Source of the DNA: Litomosoides sigmodontis | Lineage: Eukaryota > Nematoda > Chromadorea > Rhabditida > Onchocercidae | Length of the DNA: 64,000 bases | Assembly: GCA_963070105.1 (NCBI GenBank) | Contig: OY718804.1 | Span: 7,609,817-7,673,816 of the forward strand | Reading direction: 5' to 3' | Shown: positions 25,501-40,000 of the stretch, in pieces | Numbering within the stretch: the stretch's first letter is position 1 | Layout of the letters: every line of letters starts with the position of its first letter | Position numbers and translations under genes: made by a program | Notes under the pieces: model-generated | Database searches by the model: none | What the model saw: the letters and a program-made list of their open reading frames with translations, nothing else | What the model was told of the DNA's origin: nothing

Positions 25501-26941
25501 AAGCACCATAAACTGCAGAAAGTACTAATATTCCAAATGGGAAATCCTTAAACATTGATCAAAAGAATATAGTGAAGATAAGAAATAAAAAACAATGAAC
25601 TGCATGAAAACAAATTAATGACTAAGGAAATGAAAAACTGAAAATTTGGGTTTAAGTAAAAATTAAACAAACCGGTTTTCCATAATGTTGAAAACAAAAG
25701 TTTGCGCTTCCGAAAAGCAATAAGGATCAAACAAACCGTTTTTAACATTTATGCGTCCTATAAGAAAAAACTTCAAATGACTTCAAAACTTCAATTCTTG
25801 AAACATTTTGAGAAATTGATAAATGATAATGCTCTCAGACAACGCATCAGCATCGTTACATGAGAAATATTCAATTGTTCGGTATTGAAATAAAAAACGA
25901 GTTTATTTCTTAAATCATTGCCCTCTATTATAGTGGCAGAAGCCTCTTTGGTTATTCCAAAATTAATTAATTTACCCAGCACTTCTTTCCGTAACTGGTC
26001 AGTGATGTTGATTGAACATGATGCATCTTCGTTTATATATTTCGAACAAATATGAACCGCATCATTTTTGATCACTGAAATAGAGTGATTCTTATTGTAA
26101 TGTTAATATTTAAATAGATCAGTTGGAAACCTATTGCTAATCGATCAAAATTTCTTCAATCGAAGTTGTTTATCACATGAATTTTCTACCATATTTCACC
26201 AAAAAAAATTTACTCGCAATTAAGGCCCCATCATGTTTTGTCGCTACAAGTGCTGAACATCGAAAGCTTTCGGCATGTAACCAAAATTTTATTAAATTAA
26301 GTTGTCCTGAAAGTTACGAATAATGGGAATACAATAAATGCAGAAAAGTACGGTTACTAAAATCAGAAGAATGACACACGAAGTTATCTTTTTCAGATAA
26401 CTTTTTTTTTCTTTCCATCCATGTATAGGCGTATAGTCAAGACAACCGTTATTCGCGGGGTTCGTCAATTAACATTCAGATCAAATAGCATCAAATAAGT
26501 ATTTGAAAACATTAAAGATATTTATTGAATAAGGAAGTTGTTACCAATTCCTTCCATAAACTGAATAAAGTAAGCCAAAGCAGCAGCATCATGCAGCGTT
26601 TCGTTTAGTGTATACACTAAAGTTGATTTAGGAAAAATTCGTTGAGCTGATGGTTGTGGTTCACCTAAAGTGTTCAAGCGAACATTTTCGATTTCAAACT
26701 CATCAAACATTTTTGAACTGATCTCTAACAAGCCAAGAGACTTCAATGGAGCGCTTATTCGTGCAACACATACTTGACTTCTACTGACACCATTCCTCAG
26801 TATACTAACTGTGATAATAGCGTTTTGAATACATGACAGCGGATGTGATAATAGCGAAACCGGAGAGTTTGAGAATGGAAGACGTAATTCATTTTCTATG
26901 CAAGAGAATTTTAAATGCTTAAAAAGCTGAAATTCAGTCAT
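22571..26941 (-). CDS. AKAP10 (D-AKAP2)-like PKA-anchoring protein with RGS domains
   Basis: A scaffold that binds protein kinase A regulatory subunits and carries RGS-homology modules; vertebrate AKAP10 acts at mitochondria and recycling endosomes. I assembled 11 exons: 26545-26941, 26214-26306, 25976-26074, 25673-25757, 25327-25450, 24774-24901, 24075-24300, 23834-23951, 23264-23465, 22978-23122 and 22571-22666, giving 570 aa. RGS-A starts near residue 115 (LHDAAALAYFIQFMEG), continues with LIKFWLHAESF, and includes DAVHICSKYINEDAS and FDPYCFSEAQTFVF. RGS-B runs from about 225 to 410: YYTKHRIDVISSGALTIRD, LVEFIISAESFAEQL, FSMQATEPLKF, IESDICLGNGRP, FVKYLQKLM. The last exon holds the amphipathic helix VADQVAQLIVADVHNMV (about 543-559), placed like the PKA-binding helix of human AKAP10. 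The first 110 residues are not like vertebrate AKAP10. The start chosen is the ATG at 26941; an upstream exon is possible. Confidence 0.87.
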
Positions 26942-27422
26942 GTTTTTGTTCAAATTTTTGGAAAAAAATAACGCAATCGAAACAGCTAACCTAAATCATC
27001 GTTTATTTGTAAAGCAAACATGCCGGAACTTATTGATTACATGAAATCCTTGAACGATAATTGAAAGCAGACACCCATCATGCCTTCTCACCACTGTATG
27101 TTACTGTACGCGTGTTCCTCCATCTCCAAAAAAATCCGAGGATCATTCCATATTACCTGACAGTATCACTCCTCCTCAATACCACAATCTCTTTCGCCAC
27201 ATATGCTAGCTAGATCGCGGATTTCGAGCTCTTCTCACCAATAGACAACTGTGGAAAACGGTTTTTCTATGGGAACACTGTAAAACCGGACACCGTACCT
27301 CTCTCCTTCCACGGTTGAACAAGCCTTCATGAACTTCCGAACCTCATCACACACCCTATCAGCTAGCCACCTGAACGAATTAACGCGGCCCCCCTCCCCG
27401 TATCGGTCTGTTCATTACCATC
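26942..27422. other. Intergenic region between divergent AKAP10-like and CDPF1 genes
   Basis: The two genes start about 480 bp apart on opposite strands, so this interval probably contains both promoters. I see CT-rich stretches and no open frame with coding features. No specific transcription-factor site can be named with confidence. Confidence 0.5.
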
Positions 27423-29282
27423 ATGGATTGCGTTGGAGGGGAGCCGTCGCGCGTTGCTCGGTGAGTTTTCCTTCCTTGGACTACTGCGGCGTTTCGTCCT
27501 CTCACGTCACGTTATGAAAGTAACTGCAAGGATGTATAGGCAGGTTGTTGTTGCAGTTGACCCTAAGCCTTTGTTTCTGTGAGCATCTCGTTTTTCAATA
27601 CCATTTCAATCACTCTCTTCACTCTTGCAGCTCTGGCGACTGTGCGGAGAAAGAGGATGGAGACGGGAATTTGGTAAAATTCACGTGCGTTTTATGTGGC
27701 CTTAGCGAAAATTGCCGTTATGGTTTGGTGGAAGTTGTGGGTCTAACGTTAGTTATTGTCTTTCCTTTCGTTTCTCTCTCCTGTACTGTCGTACATTAAC
27801 TGTACAGTATGCAGCTTCGCAGCACATTGCTGAAAACTTCCTTCACTTACTTTTGTTTTACGAAATCCATACTGTTCTTTTGTTAAATTTACTTTGTTAT
27901 CATTTATTATTTTATAATCGACTGAGGTAAGTTAAATCGTTTAACTCCCTGTCTTTTTGCTGTTGTAAAAATGATGCAAGTCTTTCTTGGTTAATATGCG
28001 GTTTCTTTACTTCAGCGGATTCTAGAAAGTAAATATGCTTTGATGATAAAACATTGACAAGTTGTTTGAAGGAGTATAAGCTTAGAGCAATTTATGTAGC
28101 ATACAAAAAACAACGAAAACGTTCCGAGGTTTGGATTTCAAAGTAATTTCAAAAATGTTTGAGAATAAGTTTGAAAAACCCTTTTTTGTAGGCATACTTA
28201 TCGGTATAAAGATGAAATGTACTACATGTTGGATCCATTTCGAAATCGAAGTAATGTGGATGAAAGACGGCTAGCTCGAACAAAAGCAAACACTAGGAAT
28301 AAGATTTCTGGGAGCAAAGTCAAGAGTATTTTCGATGTAGTCGTTTTGGGAGCAATTTGCAGCATATGCGGACAACCTGTCTGCATTAGCGAGGTGGACA
28401 TACAGTTTGTAAATATTGAGATTTGCGGCAATAGGAGATCAGATTAGAAAGGGAATGTTTTCGATGACCGTAAAAATTTCCTCGTTGGAAATGCAAATTG
28501 GGAGAAAGCTAAATTAATTGAGTTAGAAAATTTAAACTCGACACAATTTAGTTTTACTTTTGAACTTCCATTGGAGAAAATCTTCATGCATATAGGGTTT
28601 TCTGTTCTTGTTCCTTTTTAAACATTTCGAAATCAAAGAGAGATAACGAATAGAAGGTTTTACTGTTATTTAGGGTCAAGATTAAAAGTTTTCGGAACAA
28701 ATGTTTATTTTCAGGAAGTCATATTCTTTTTTCTAGGATTGTAGCGTTTTCTACACAAAAACCTTTTGCATCGTATGTGTGACGCGAGAAAAAACTCACT
28801 TTCCGAAAAGTTTTATCGAGGTACTTTTTCTCCAGATTAGTAAACCAATTATCAGGCAGTCTATAATTTGACCGTGTTTTCTAAGGTTAGCTGCACTTTT
28901 CAAAGAATCATATCAGTACTTCTAATGTTCAGTGTAGTTTATCCTTTCATTAAGCTATGAGTAATCGTAACTGTAACAGGCGATATCTATTTCCTGATTT
29001 CTTTGGAATTAGAATTAATCTCTATGTTGTTAAGCGACTACCACTCTTCCGGACTAGATATGTTTGTTTTAACCACTTTCAGTTATAAATTAAAGCATAA
29101 AAATAAGGTTTTTGAAAAAGATATTTCACTACATTGAATTTCGTTTCTTAAGTATCGATATTTTGCTGTGGAAATTGAATTTTCATTACGGCTTGCTTTG
29201 ATGATTGTTAAGTTTGCAGCAGATTGATGCAACTCGAAAGCAGCGTAAAGCTGAAGGAAAAGAAGTGAAAACGTCTATATGA
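27423..29282 (+). CDS. CDPF1 family protein (cysteine-rich DPF motif domain)
   Basis: A small protein of the conserved but functionally uncharacterised CDPF1 family. Five exons join in phase: 27423-27460, 27631-27747, 28192-28393, 28737-28820 and 29220-29282, giving 167 aa. The family landmarks appear in order: the first Cys pair FTCVLCGL (Cys32, Cys35), the MLDPF motif, the second pair LGAICSICGQPVC, and the third set DCSVFYTKTFCIVC, then the HFPKSFIE and basic tail that match the vertebrate end. The cysteine pairs suggest zinc binding. Between DPF and the second pair there are about 20 extra, mostly basic residues compared with human CDPF1. The first donor (CG|GTGAGT) and second donor (AC|GTTAGT) are good matches. 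The start is the only ATG that splices in frame. Confidence 0.88.
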
Positions 29283-31048
29283 TGTATGTATTGTTTATAC
29301 AGTCTATGCAGTAACCTGAGAAGGCTAAAATTTTTATGTTAGCGATTTACATACCGGCTGTTTTCTGCGATTACCGTACTTGGCGTATTACCGTGAAGCG
29401 ATTAACATTTTTTATGTCGTGATCGTGAGACCATTGCACTTATTATACATTCGGTGTGCTATAAAAGCAATTTCTGCTGTCTTGAAAAATCCTTTATTTT
29501 CTACTATTGCTGACGAGGATTTGCCGAAAATTTCCCTCTTTGTTATATGATGAAGAATTTCCTGAAAATTCCTCCTCGTCCTTCCTTCCATGGTTTGCGT
29601 CATTGATTACTTTGGGATTTTGCGCGCTTAATCAAGATTGGTCAACTCGGTAAACTATTATGAGCTGTTAAGATTCTACCCTATTCTCACCTAATTAGTC
29701 GAGAGGGGATAGTTTGTAGATTCTGTAACAGGTATAACTTGCGAAATATGAGTTAAATGATATGCCTTATAGCAACTTTTGATTCAAAGATTTTTATCTT
29801 AATTCAGTTGATGGTATTCCATTAATCAACCACTTGTTGAGGGAGCCATGGTGTTATGTAGGAATTAATGATCCACTGAAACAACAACGAAGTTTCATCA
29901 GCGTATTTTAGCGACCTAATGCAGTTTAATTGTTACAAAGATGAAAAGGACGTGAATATACTTAAGGATTAAATTAGCGGTGGATAATAAAAACATCCAA
30001 TTTCAATAGAATTTAGTGCAGGAGATCATCAATATGAACAAGTGGAACCGTTATGATGAGAAAGCGTTTATCGTTGATTTCGATGATACCAAACATGCTC
30101 AACACAGAGAGGGGAATGTCAAATCCAAATATGCATCGTTATTTGGAACGTAGAGGAAGCTACGAATATGTACAAAATTAGGGACATGTGATGCGAGATT
30201 TTACCGAAATCATATTGCTGAAGATGAATTGCAAACTCCATTTTTTTTTAATCAAAGGAATAGTCAACCTCCAGTTGTAGGATTGTTAATCAACACTTTC
30301 TAAATGAAGATATCGTTATCGATATCTATATCAATGAAAACTCACGGAAATAAGATCAACCATGAAATGAATTTTAATATCCAACGAATCAAAACTGAAT
30401 TAAAACTACTGGCGCAACGTCAAGAAATAATCCGGCTACTACGCAACTAAAACAATTATAAATTGAAATCAATCATTCAAGAAGAATTAGTGCAGAATGA
30501 GGCAAATTATAAAATTAATCGGGGAGTTATCCTAAACCGTGAAACATTAGAAACTATTTGCTATTTAAATATGCGAATTCTTAAAATAACTACTGCGGCT
30601 CTACGACCCTGGTTCATATTATGAAACTTGATATCTAAACAAATCACTGCCACTTAAACATCATTTATATATACATCTTTAGCTCGATTCGATTTCAAGA
30701 AGAACCAGTACCGTTCAATCAAACAATATAAGAATATAGAGCAACTATGTCCTCCTTACTTTGATATTGCTTGATAACGTCAGTGAACTTCTCTCAATAA
30801 TTTGCACCTGCGAAGTTTTGACAGAACAACCGCTTTTCGTAATTTTGCGCCACATTTTCGAGACACTTATCTTTTTGTAGTGTATCGTAAATTTTACCTC
30901 GTTAAATATGCATTCCAGGCACATTATTTCCGTACTAATTTACTAAATTTAAAATATGCATCTCTGTATTATTACGTCCTTTTTCTTTCAATCTTTGTTG
31001 AACATTTCATCACATTACAAATATACTAAATATACAAGAAAGAAAAAA
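29283..31048. other. Intergenic region between convergent CDPF1 and Dicer genes
   Basis: This 1.8 kb holds the 3' flanks of two convergent genes. Frames such as 29412-29603 (minus) and 30802-31029 (plus) are short, AT-driven and show no domain or splice context. I see no RNA gene or transposon remnant. Confidence 0.5.
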
Positions 31049-34000
31049 CTATTGCTTCAGGGCAGCTCGTTCTTTTTCTTTTTTTAAACTACGCAAGTAG
31101 CGCAAAGCTCGTTTGGCTGCCGTACATTTGGCTATGCGATAGCTCCTACCCATCCCAGTAAAACGACACTTGCCTTGGATATCAACTGTTACACGTACTT
31201 TCCCCGTTTCCAATATTCTCTCCAATTTTCTGCAATAAAATGTCTATCAATAAATAAAAAAAGCTAATTTTTTAGCGAATTTTGAGCTATTTTTGCATTT
31301 TGTGTTATTTTTCCATAATTTTGCGCGTTCAACGGCTGTAACTAACTTCTTCAAGAAAATTAACTCAGCCAATTCAAGTTCAAATCTGATTCCTCATAAA
31401 AAGTAGCCACCTTAAAATTTTCAACATTTCATTATTTTTAAGCAATATAACTAAGCCATAACAATCAAAATCTATATAAGAAAAATGCAGTTGGGTTTTC
31501 TAGCTCCTGCTCTAAAATTATTAGTACGCATTTCTGGATTAAAGTGTTGAGATCCTACTTTTTGAAGGAAAGGTAATCATATCTAAAACTCTAAAATGAA
31601 TCGAATTTAAAAACTGTAGGAATGAAAGGTAAGAAACATACGAAAATCGAGCTCGTTCCGGTTCCATTTCAAGCAATTCACGAATCGGTGAACGCGGTGG
31701 ATTACTGCAGCACTCGTCTATGGTTTCCTTCATTAGGTTATAAAATACCCTCCACACAACGTTTAAGCTTCGCCCACTATCCTGAAATTCGTGAACTCAT
31801 GAAAATTTTGTAAAGCAAAAATGCATTTTACAGTTTTTTTAGAATAGGAATTTTTTAAGATTCAAGATTGAAGTTATATGAAATTAAAAATTAAGAACTG
31901 CTGTATAAGACTTAAACTTTTTGAATTACCAAATAGATCGCTCCAGCTACAGATTCAAAAATATCACCCATTGCTTTTGGGACTTCGATGTCTTCTTCTT
32001 CACCCTCATCAATTTCTTCCTCGGTCGTCACCATGTACATCTGTAGATTTAAAAAATACAGTTGAATTTCAAACTTTTAATTCAATGTTTGGATGCATAA
32101 TATGGCTTGTCACATGTGATTACATATGGCCATATGTATTAATTAGTTGCATTTAAATTGATTTAATAGAAGAAAAGTAACGCTTGTTGTCAAGTTGCTA
32201 AAAGAAAAATACCTCTTCATTGAAATTTGCACTAGAAAGGTTCTTTTCTGCACAGAGACAAACAAATTTCTCGATCATATGATGCAATCTTGGACACATC
32301 GCGATGAAATGCTTAAATAATAGTGAAAAACTATTGTAGTAGAACTTCATGCTACCAGTTTAATTAACAACTTTTGGTAAAAATTTTTCATATGCTTTTA
32401 TTTAACAAGGACAATTAGAATTAGTAAGAACTACTTTGGAAATTACACCATGGTAAGAAATTATAAATTAATCCAAAAACAGACAAGTAGACCAAGTACC
32501 TTATGGAATTGATACTTGACAGCTAATGATGCAAAAATAGTATTGTTAACAAGCGCGGAGCGAAGGTCCGTAAGAACACCTGGACTGTAATGTGATGAAT
32601 GTTCGTACAGGAACCTAGTGATAACATAATCCAGAACTGCATCGCCAAGAAATTCCAAACGCTGCAATAGACGAATCTTTGATAGATAGAAAACCAAGTT
32701 TTTAAAGAAATAAAATGATTGGAAGACTTAACGGTGTGATCTCCCCACAAGCTGATTAGTGGGAGCAGTGTTAGTTAGGAAACTGGCAGCGGGGCACCTA
32801 TTTAAACAAAGATTTGTAACTTAATCGATTTGTAGAAATACCTGATAGCATCCTGTTACTCTGTTTTTATAATAAGAAGCATGTGTAAACGCCTGCAGCA
32901 GATACGCCCGATCACTGAAACGATAGCCGATGCAATCTTCCAGTTTCGAAAATTGAAACTGCACCCACAGATCATTCAACTTTTTCACAGATTGGTTTGG
33001 CTGAAAGTAATCGGATTTAACAAAATAAAGAAAATCTTACAAAAAGAATTAATAATAAATCTTGATGCTATTTTTGTAGCAGTACAATATTTACCCAATT
33101 TCTCCCAAGTATACTTGGAAAGCTTCTTTAGTAATAATAATAATGTTTTCAAAGATAGTATTTCTAATAAAGGGAGAAAAAATAAAATGGTAGTCACAAA
33201 TCAAAGAAGTCTCTAAAATTTGACATTATCACAATTCACTTGTATAACATTAATTTGCACGAATTGCAAAAACATAAAATACAAAACTTTTATTAAAATA
33301 GTAAAATAGAACCTTTGCAGATGTTTATTAATCAAACAGTAAGAATATAAGCTGATAAACTCCTTTATAATAATCAAAAAGTAACGCAGATTACCTCTTC
33401 AACTGTGTCAATGAACCTCAATAGTGGTGGTTCCATTTGTACTGACTCAGTAAGTACTTTTAACCCCAACCATTTCATGAATTTTAATGTTGCTGTAGGA
33501 CCTAGTTCCAAAAGGTGGGCACCAATCAGAGACTCCACTGCATCAGCAATTGATTTATCACCCAAACTTTGTTGTGTTAATAGGTTATATGGTAGGGGAG
33601 TAATCTCTTCACCATCCCAATTTGTTGCCATATTCTGAAATATGACCGATTGAACATGTTTTGCTATATGAATGAAGATATAAAATGGAAAACTTTGTCC
33701 GTCAAAATGCTAAAATGTCAAAAATAAAAGAAATATCACAAAATAAGCAACCACATCGTATCCATAACTTATGAAACACGTGCTACATTTAATGAACAAA
33801 TAATCACAACAAAAATATATGTGTCAGTTATTTAACCACTATTTCAAATGTTCACCTTTGGGAACTCAATAGTTTCAATACCATCAGCAATCCGTCGAAC
33901 TTGACTATTCTTATCAGACTCATCCCAACCTGTTGATACTTTTACCTGAAATCCAAATCATTCTATAAAAGCCTAAGCTGTCATCTGTACATAACATGCA

Positions 34001-37000
34001 TATAAAATATTTTTAACAAAAGCCCGTTGTCCTGGATCGTAAAGAAGATAGACACATTGAAAACCCTAGAATGAGAAAAAAAAAAGCATGTTACGAAAAC
34101 TAAGAAACGAAAATTCCGCACTAGCTATCTTTGCACTACACGACGGGTAGATAGATAACAATAAAACTACACCGATTTCTGTCCTTCGACTGCTTTCCCT
34201 TCAAGAACATTTTCGATGAACTTGTCACATTCTTCTGCATCTAGTGTATTTGGTGCTTTGAAGTCTGATGTCGGTGCGTAACTGAATATCAATGAATGGA
34301 AGAGCAAAACCTTGATTTCGTAACGAAAATAAAATTATAACCGAGTTCGTAGCAAACGAGCAGAAGAAATACATAATCGAAAAAAATACATAAGTCAGAG
34401 ATGCAACAAGAATAGATTGCAATTTTTTTATTTTCGTCTCAAATATGAAAATGCATTATATTATTCTGCTAACGAGAAACACAAACGAAAACAAATTCAA
34501 GCAAACATTACATATGAATAGTAAATGTAAAATTCTGGATCATTTCTAATACCAAAAAAAAATAAAATAAGAACTTACCAGGGAGGTAGCCATCCGTCAT
34601 TTGGATCAAACTTTGAACCAGTGATCAAAGAGGGGAGATTACGTCTCTTCCCCAACCGATACAAATTACAATTTGACACCTATCAAGAAATAAAGCTGCT
34701 ATAGACCATAAGAGTAACTTTCAAACAACAATAAGTTTGCCTCATTTTGAAGTATTTTTGTTCATAAATAAATCCCTTTTTTTCTCAAAAATAACATGAT
34801 GAAGCTTAGCGGCGACTTTCCTCCTTTTAAACTAAATACGTCCAAAAGTCAAATTTCTCCAGAAGAATTCCTCCAGTTCCTCGAGATATTCAAAGTAATG
34901 ATTTAAACAAAGCAGCAAGATTAGTAAAAAACCTCTTTACTCCTCGCAAAGCTGAGTTTTCCTTCATGTTGTTCAGGATTCATGTGAAACAAGTAATCAG
35001 TTACGGCATATTTCAGGAATGAATCACCAACAGTCTCCAAACGCTCTAAGTTGATACCATCGGATGCACTAGACAGTGTCAGCGCCTAAAAGAATATCAC
35101 CTGTTACAACCAACGGAAGAAATCTACTTTGTAGTTATTAAAATAGCTTAAACTAGTTGTTATTTATATTGACAGCAAATAATTTTCGTGGTACAGTTAG
35201 TCCTTGAGTTCAATACCTGAAGCAGGATACACGGTGATACACCATCTGGATGATCATTGAAGGTATCTTCCTCGAACGAAAATGTCATCCAATCAAGAGC
35301 TGGAGCAATTATTTCTTGCTGAAAATCCTTTTAATCTTTTTTTTCACGTTTAATTGGATTTCACTCAAATGGATGTTAAACCAATGAAGTAGTGATGAAT
35401 AGCAATAGCAATATGCACAGTGCAAAAAAGTACTCAGATTTAGATCTGTGTCACCAAGGACACTGTACGAGTGTTCTATAAATAAACATAAGCGAACCAC
35501 ACATTAAGCTCAAGCATAGCTGCAAACAGTTTTAAGACATGACTTTTGATACAACTGAGACTTATCTAATATTGTAGACTGTTTGAAGCAATTTTATTTT
35601 TCAAATATATTTCAAAAGACCTTTCTATTAACTGCATTCTCATCTGCCATTGAACAATCCGACTTTGCAGCATTATCGACGTGAGACTCCAGCAAAACTA
35701 ATTCTAAATCGCTTGAAGACCTTATAGTCTCATCATCCTAAAAAAACATTTAAAAAAAATTGCACATAAAAAAATCAAAAATAAAAAAAACAATCATCAG
35801 TCAAATCGAAACGATGCACTGATAGTAAGAACTAAACCCACCAACAAAGGGTAGTCCAGACAATCTTATATTTATTATACAAGAAAAAGGTCATATAAGG
35901 TTCATTTTTTAATGAAATCTAAAGATTTACCATCACTTTTTCGTCTTGATACAGTGATATTTTCTTGGGTGATAGCACTTCAACAGTATCTAGTTCAACA
36001 TCAGTATCCAATAAGTACCCGTTGAAATAGCTCAAATCAAATGGTACTGTATTGTTGTGCTCTGAAATCACAATAGTCAAGAACATTCTGAAATAAATTA
36101 TTGAGCAATATAGAATTCAAAAAGATTTGACAAAATGAATACTTAAAGCATCTATTATCATGCGTTTCAACCGCTGTTTCGATTTACCTTTACTATTTCA
36201 ATTCTTACTCATACATATAAATACGAAAATACAAACTACTCACTATTCGATACACTGTGTACTAAATTTCAGCATCGACGCATAAGAATTCCTGTTGTAA
36301 TATTCATTTAATACTTTAGAATAAAACTATTTCTTCAGAAATTATTTTTGGCAAGTTTTATAAGTTACCGTTAGATATGATTTCATCCATCTCGTCACAA
36401 AAGTCAATCAAGTCAACACATTCTTCTTGACGATTTGACTTTGGTGATCCCCGATCCGAATCATCCAATCTTTCTAACGAGTCGAGGTATAACTTCGCAG
36501 GCTAAAAAGTAGTTCATAAACTTAAACACTGAATCACAAATAAAATAAAAGATCCTCATGGGAAAGTAAGCTAGTATTTAGTTCACTTGCTTGACCTCTA
36601 TTTCCATTTCAGCACTTCGCTAACACTAGCGCACTAGTACACATACAAAGAGTTTTCGGGTAAAAAATTTTGCCAATTCCAAAGTTTTTTGCATATCAGA
36701 AATCAATCAAGCACGGCACACACACACACACACACGCACACATACAACACCATATTGACTTCGATTATTCCATGAGAAAAGCTCTAAAATTCGTTTAGAC
36801 CTTTCTAGCAACCACAGAGTGTCGCTTGTTGCCATTTTTCACAGTTTCCTTTTTTACATCTACACTAGTTTGGATCGTTGTATCTATTGGTGTTATAGAT
36901 GGTGTAGTAGGCATATCCACGAGCCAACTCATCCGCGATAAATCGGCCATTAAGCCGCGACTGTCGATCTGGGAATCTCCGCTGTTCACGGACTGAAAGA

Positions 37001-40000
37001 AAAATAGAATATAAAATAGCTTCTACTCAGCTCTCAAAATGTATCACGTTAAGCTACTGGTATCTGGATCTTTAAAAGAAGTTTCACATGATACAATTAA
37101 CGTTACAGACCAAGTGTTTAAAAAACACAAATTATCAAATTATCTATAGCCCACGTAACATACTAATACTCGTCATTTTTTGCTGCCAACAAAAAACAAT
37201 TTGGAATTCTTAATAGTACTGAGTTCGTCCTTCCTCACTTCAGCTCAAGCATCAATTTAAGATGACATACCTTTTCATTAGTCTTTACTTCCTTAACTTA
37301 TTAATAATACTTTACCAATTTCTGCAAATGTATATTTTTTAAATAACTTATCGCTTGAAGAATCTACTCCATTAACTTAAAAAAGCATACCAAAGGCATA
37401 TTAATTCCATTGGGTGCAGATTCTTCTATTACAACCAAATCATCCCACCCAGATGATGTGATATTCTCTCGTGGCGCAAATATATCACCGCTTTCTTCTA
37501 TAATATTTAAAAATAATTCAAGAGAAACTGTAACCAATGTTTGAATGGAAAAGTTATTTAGGCAGGTGCACTATCATGCATGAATGTGCTAATTCGTTTG
37601 AGCTGAATCACATAATTAACATGTCCAAGTTTAAGTGAATGTATGTTGAGAATATTCCCCACTACTCCAACTACTCCACTTGTTTAAGCACTAGCTTAGG
37701 ACCAGAGGAATGCGAAAATTCAGAAAATTATTCTGCTTCAAATATTCATGCCAAAAACAAAGGTTACTTCCAAGGCGTTCATGGACACTATTTATAAAAT
37801 CAAATAATACAACGGCATCTTCCTCGTCATCATCTGACATGTCACCATGTTGTCGTAATGAAGAACCATTCACCATAAGACCCAATGCATCGCCCTGAAA
37901 TGGAGATAATATTCCTTTGTTTGCTATAATGATGTATATTTCGAAACTCTTTCACAAGGACCCACTTGAATTTGAACCGAAATTTTCTCTGCAATACATA
38001 GGAATATCCGTAAACAAAGCTTTACAAACTTCGAATGAATCACTGTAGAAAACCATGAGACAACATTAGATTGATTTGGTCAATACCAATGAATTTGAGC
38101 AATGTACTTCCAATCATTCTCAAAGCAATGATGCATTTCTAGCGTACAGGATAACATAAATTTAGGACACTCAAGTGAAGCAAATAAACCATACCAAGAT
38201 TAAATTTCCACTTCATAATAACTAAAGCAAGAGAAGGATCTCATATCCTTATCAAAATAAAGTTCTTGGTTAACTTACATCAACATCTTCGAATCCTCTG
38301 ATTTCATTATGCCTTCCTTTATTCAAACAGAAATCTTCTAGCCCCCTTGCAAGCTCAGGATCCCAAACACCGATTTCAAAATCAGCCTAAAAAATATCCC
38401 AATCTAAAATCCTAAATAAGCGAACAACTTGAACTTCAACTTGATATTCCGCCATCAATATATGTAACACCAAAAAAGTTTCCAAGTAAAATGCGAATGT
38501 TATCAGAAGCGATGAAAAGATAATACGATAAATAAAACTCCAATGTAAAAAACATATTTTTGTCTTTAGAATAAATAATTGGCTAAAAATAGATGAGTGG
38601 AGAGAGCATACACGCAAATTAACAGCATATACGCAAATTTTTTAACTAAAGCTCACCACCTATACGACTAAATATGACCTAATAACGGTAGTTCATGCGA
38701 CGAGCTAAAAGCCGATAAATTTAAGAAACGATAAAACAAAAATAAATAAGTTTTACCATGCCAATGCTAGAATCTTTCGTCTCCATATTTTTATTTTCTT
38801 GATTTTTCTGTTCCATACTAAAAAAATGAAATAAGTCTCAAGTTTTTAGTTGATGAAATAGTTGTTAAATACGAATGACGAACTGCAAATATATACTTTT
38901 ACAGAGTGGTGTACATTAACAATAATAAAAACGAAAAGGGAAATAAAAGATGACACTTCTTTTGATACATTTACTAATGTTGTATTTCATGATATCAGAA
39001 TGTGTAAGAAAAAAAAACATACTGTTTCTTTTTTAGATCACAAATCCTTTGCACTGGTTTCATCTCCAGATCATCCATGGGTGTTGGATAATCCAGTGGC
39101 ATCCAATAAATGTCGTCAGAAGTACTGTAATTAGGATTAGAAAATGCTTCACGCATTACCAATTCACGCAATTCGTCTGCCAAGAGCAAACTGTTGATCC
39201 TGAAATTATTATTATCTGAGATCAAATCCAGAATAAAAACTAATCGCACCCCAAACAACTTACAGAACTGCTTCAGAAAGTTATCGAAATTTGTAAACTT
39301 CTTTGTGATGAAATAAGAAACATGAATACCGATAAAGTAATGTCGGAAGGGCTGCAATAACACTCCACAGAGAGGCAGCAATCGGATGAACATCAACAAG
39401 TTCAGGTACCAAAATTTGTCCCTGTGACATTCCGCTTCCGCCAATTTCTAAGCCTCTTTCTTCAGTAAAGCGACTTTTCGAGCGTGACCAGTGCCGAGGC
39501 ATTAAAAGGTTCAAGCGACTATAAAAGTAATGTTATTTACATTAGAGCAAGCCTCCAATAACATCAGTAGCTTCATAATTGAAAACCATTGCAAAAAATG
39601 AGATTTGACCAACGGCTCATCAGTTTTTTATCTGAAAGTTTTTCCAGTGTTCTTTAATATCCTGACAACCAAGAAATATTAGATCTCATTTACATTCCCA
39701 ACTATTAAGAACTAAGGATACCTCGAAGTATAATCAACATCCAGAAGCGGCTGCTCTTGATCGTAGATAACAATGTCATATTTTTGGATAAAATAATCAT
39801 TAAATGTTGCAAACTTCTCATCCGGAAATTTGGAAGACGGTTTAGCGTCGATTATCTGAAAACTCGCAGAATTCAAAAGATTAATGATTTCTCAGATAGA
39901 CAGCTTTTTCCTGTTTTCTCTCGCGATACTTGGATGATTCGTGCAATACTTAATTATGAAAAAAAACGTGAAGTCTAATCCTTACCTCAGCAACATAGTA

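Noticed and set aside
25791..25975. Extension of the AKAP10-like RGS exon beyond 25976
   Set aside because: The frame stays open but loses similarity after LRKEVLG; splicing at CTGG|GTAAAT to 25757 restores the family sequence.
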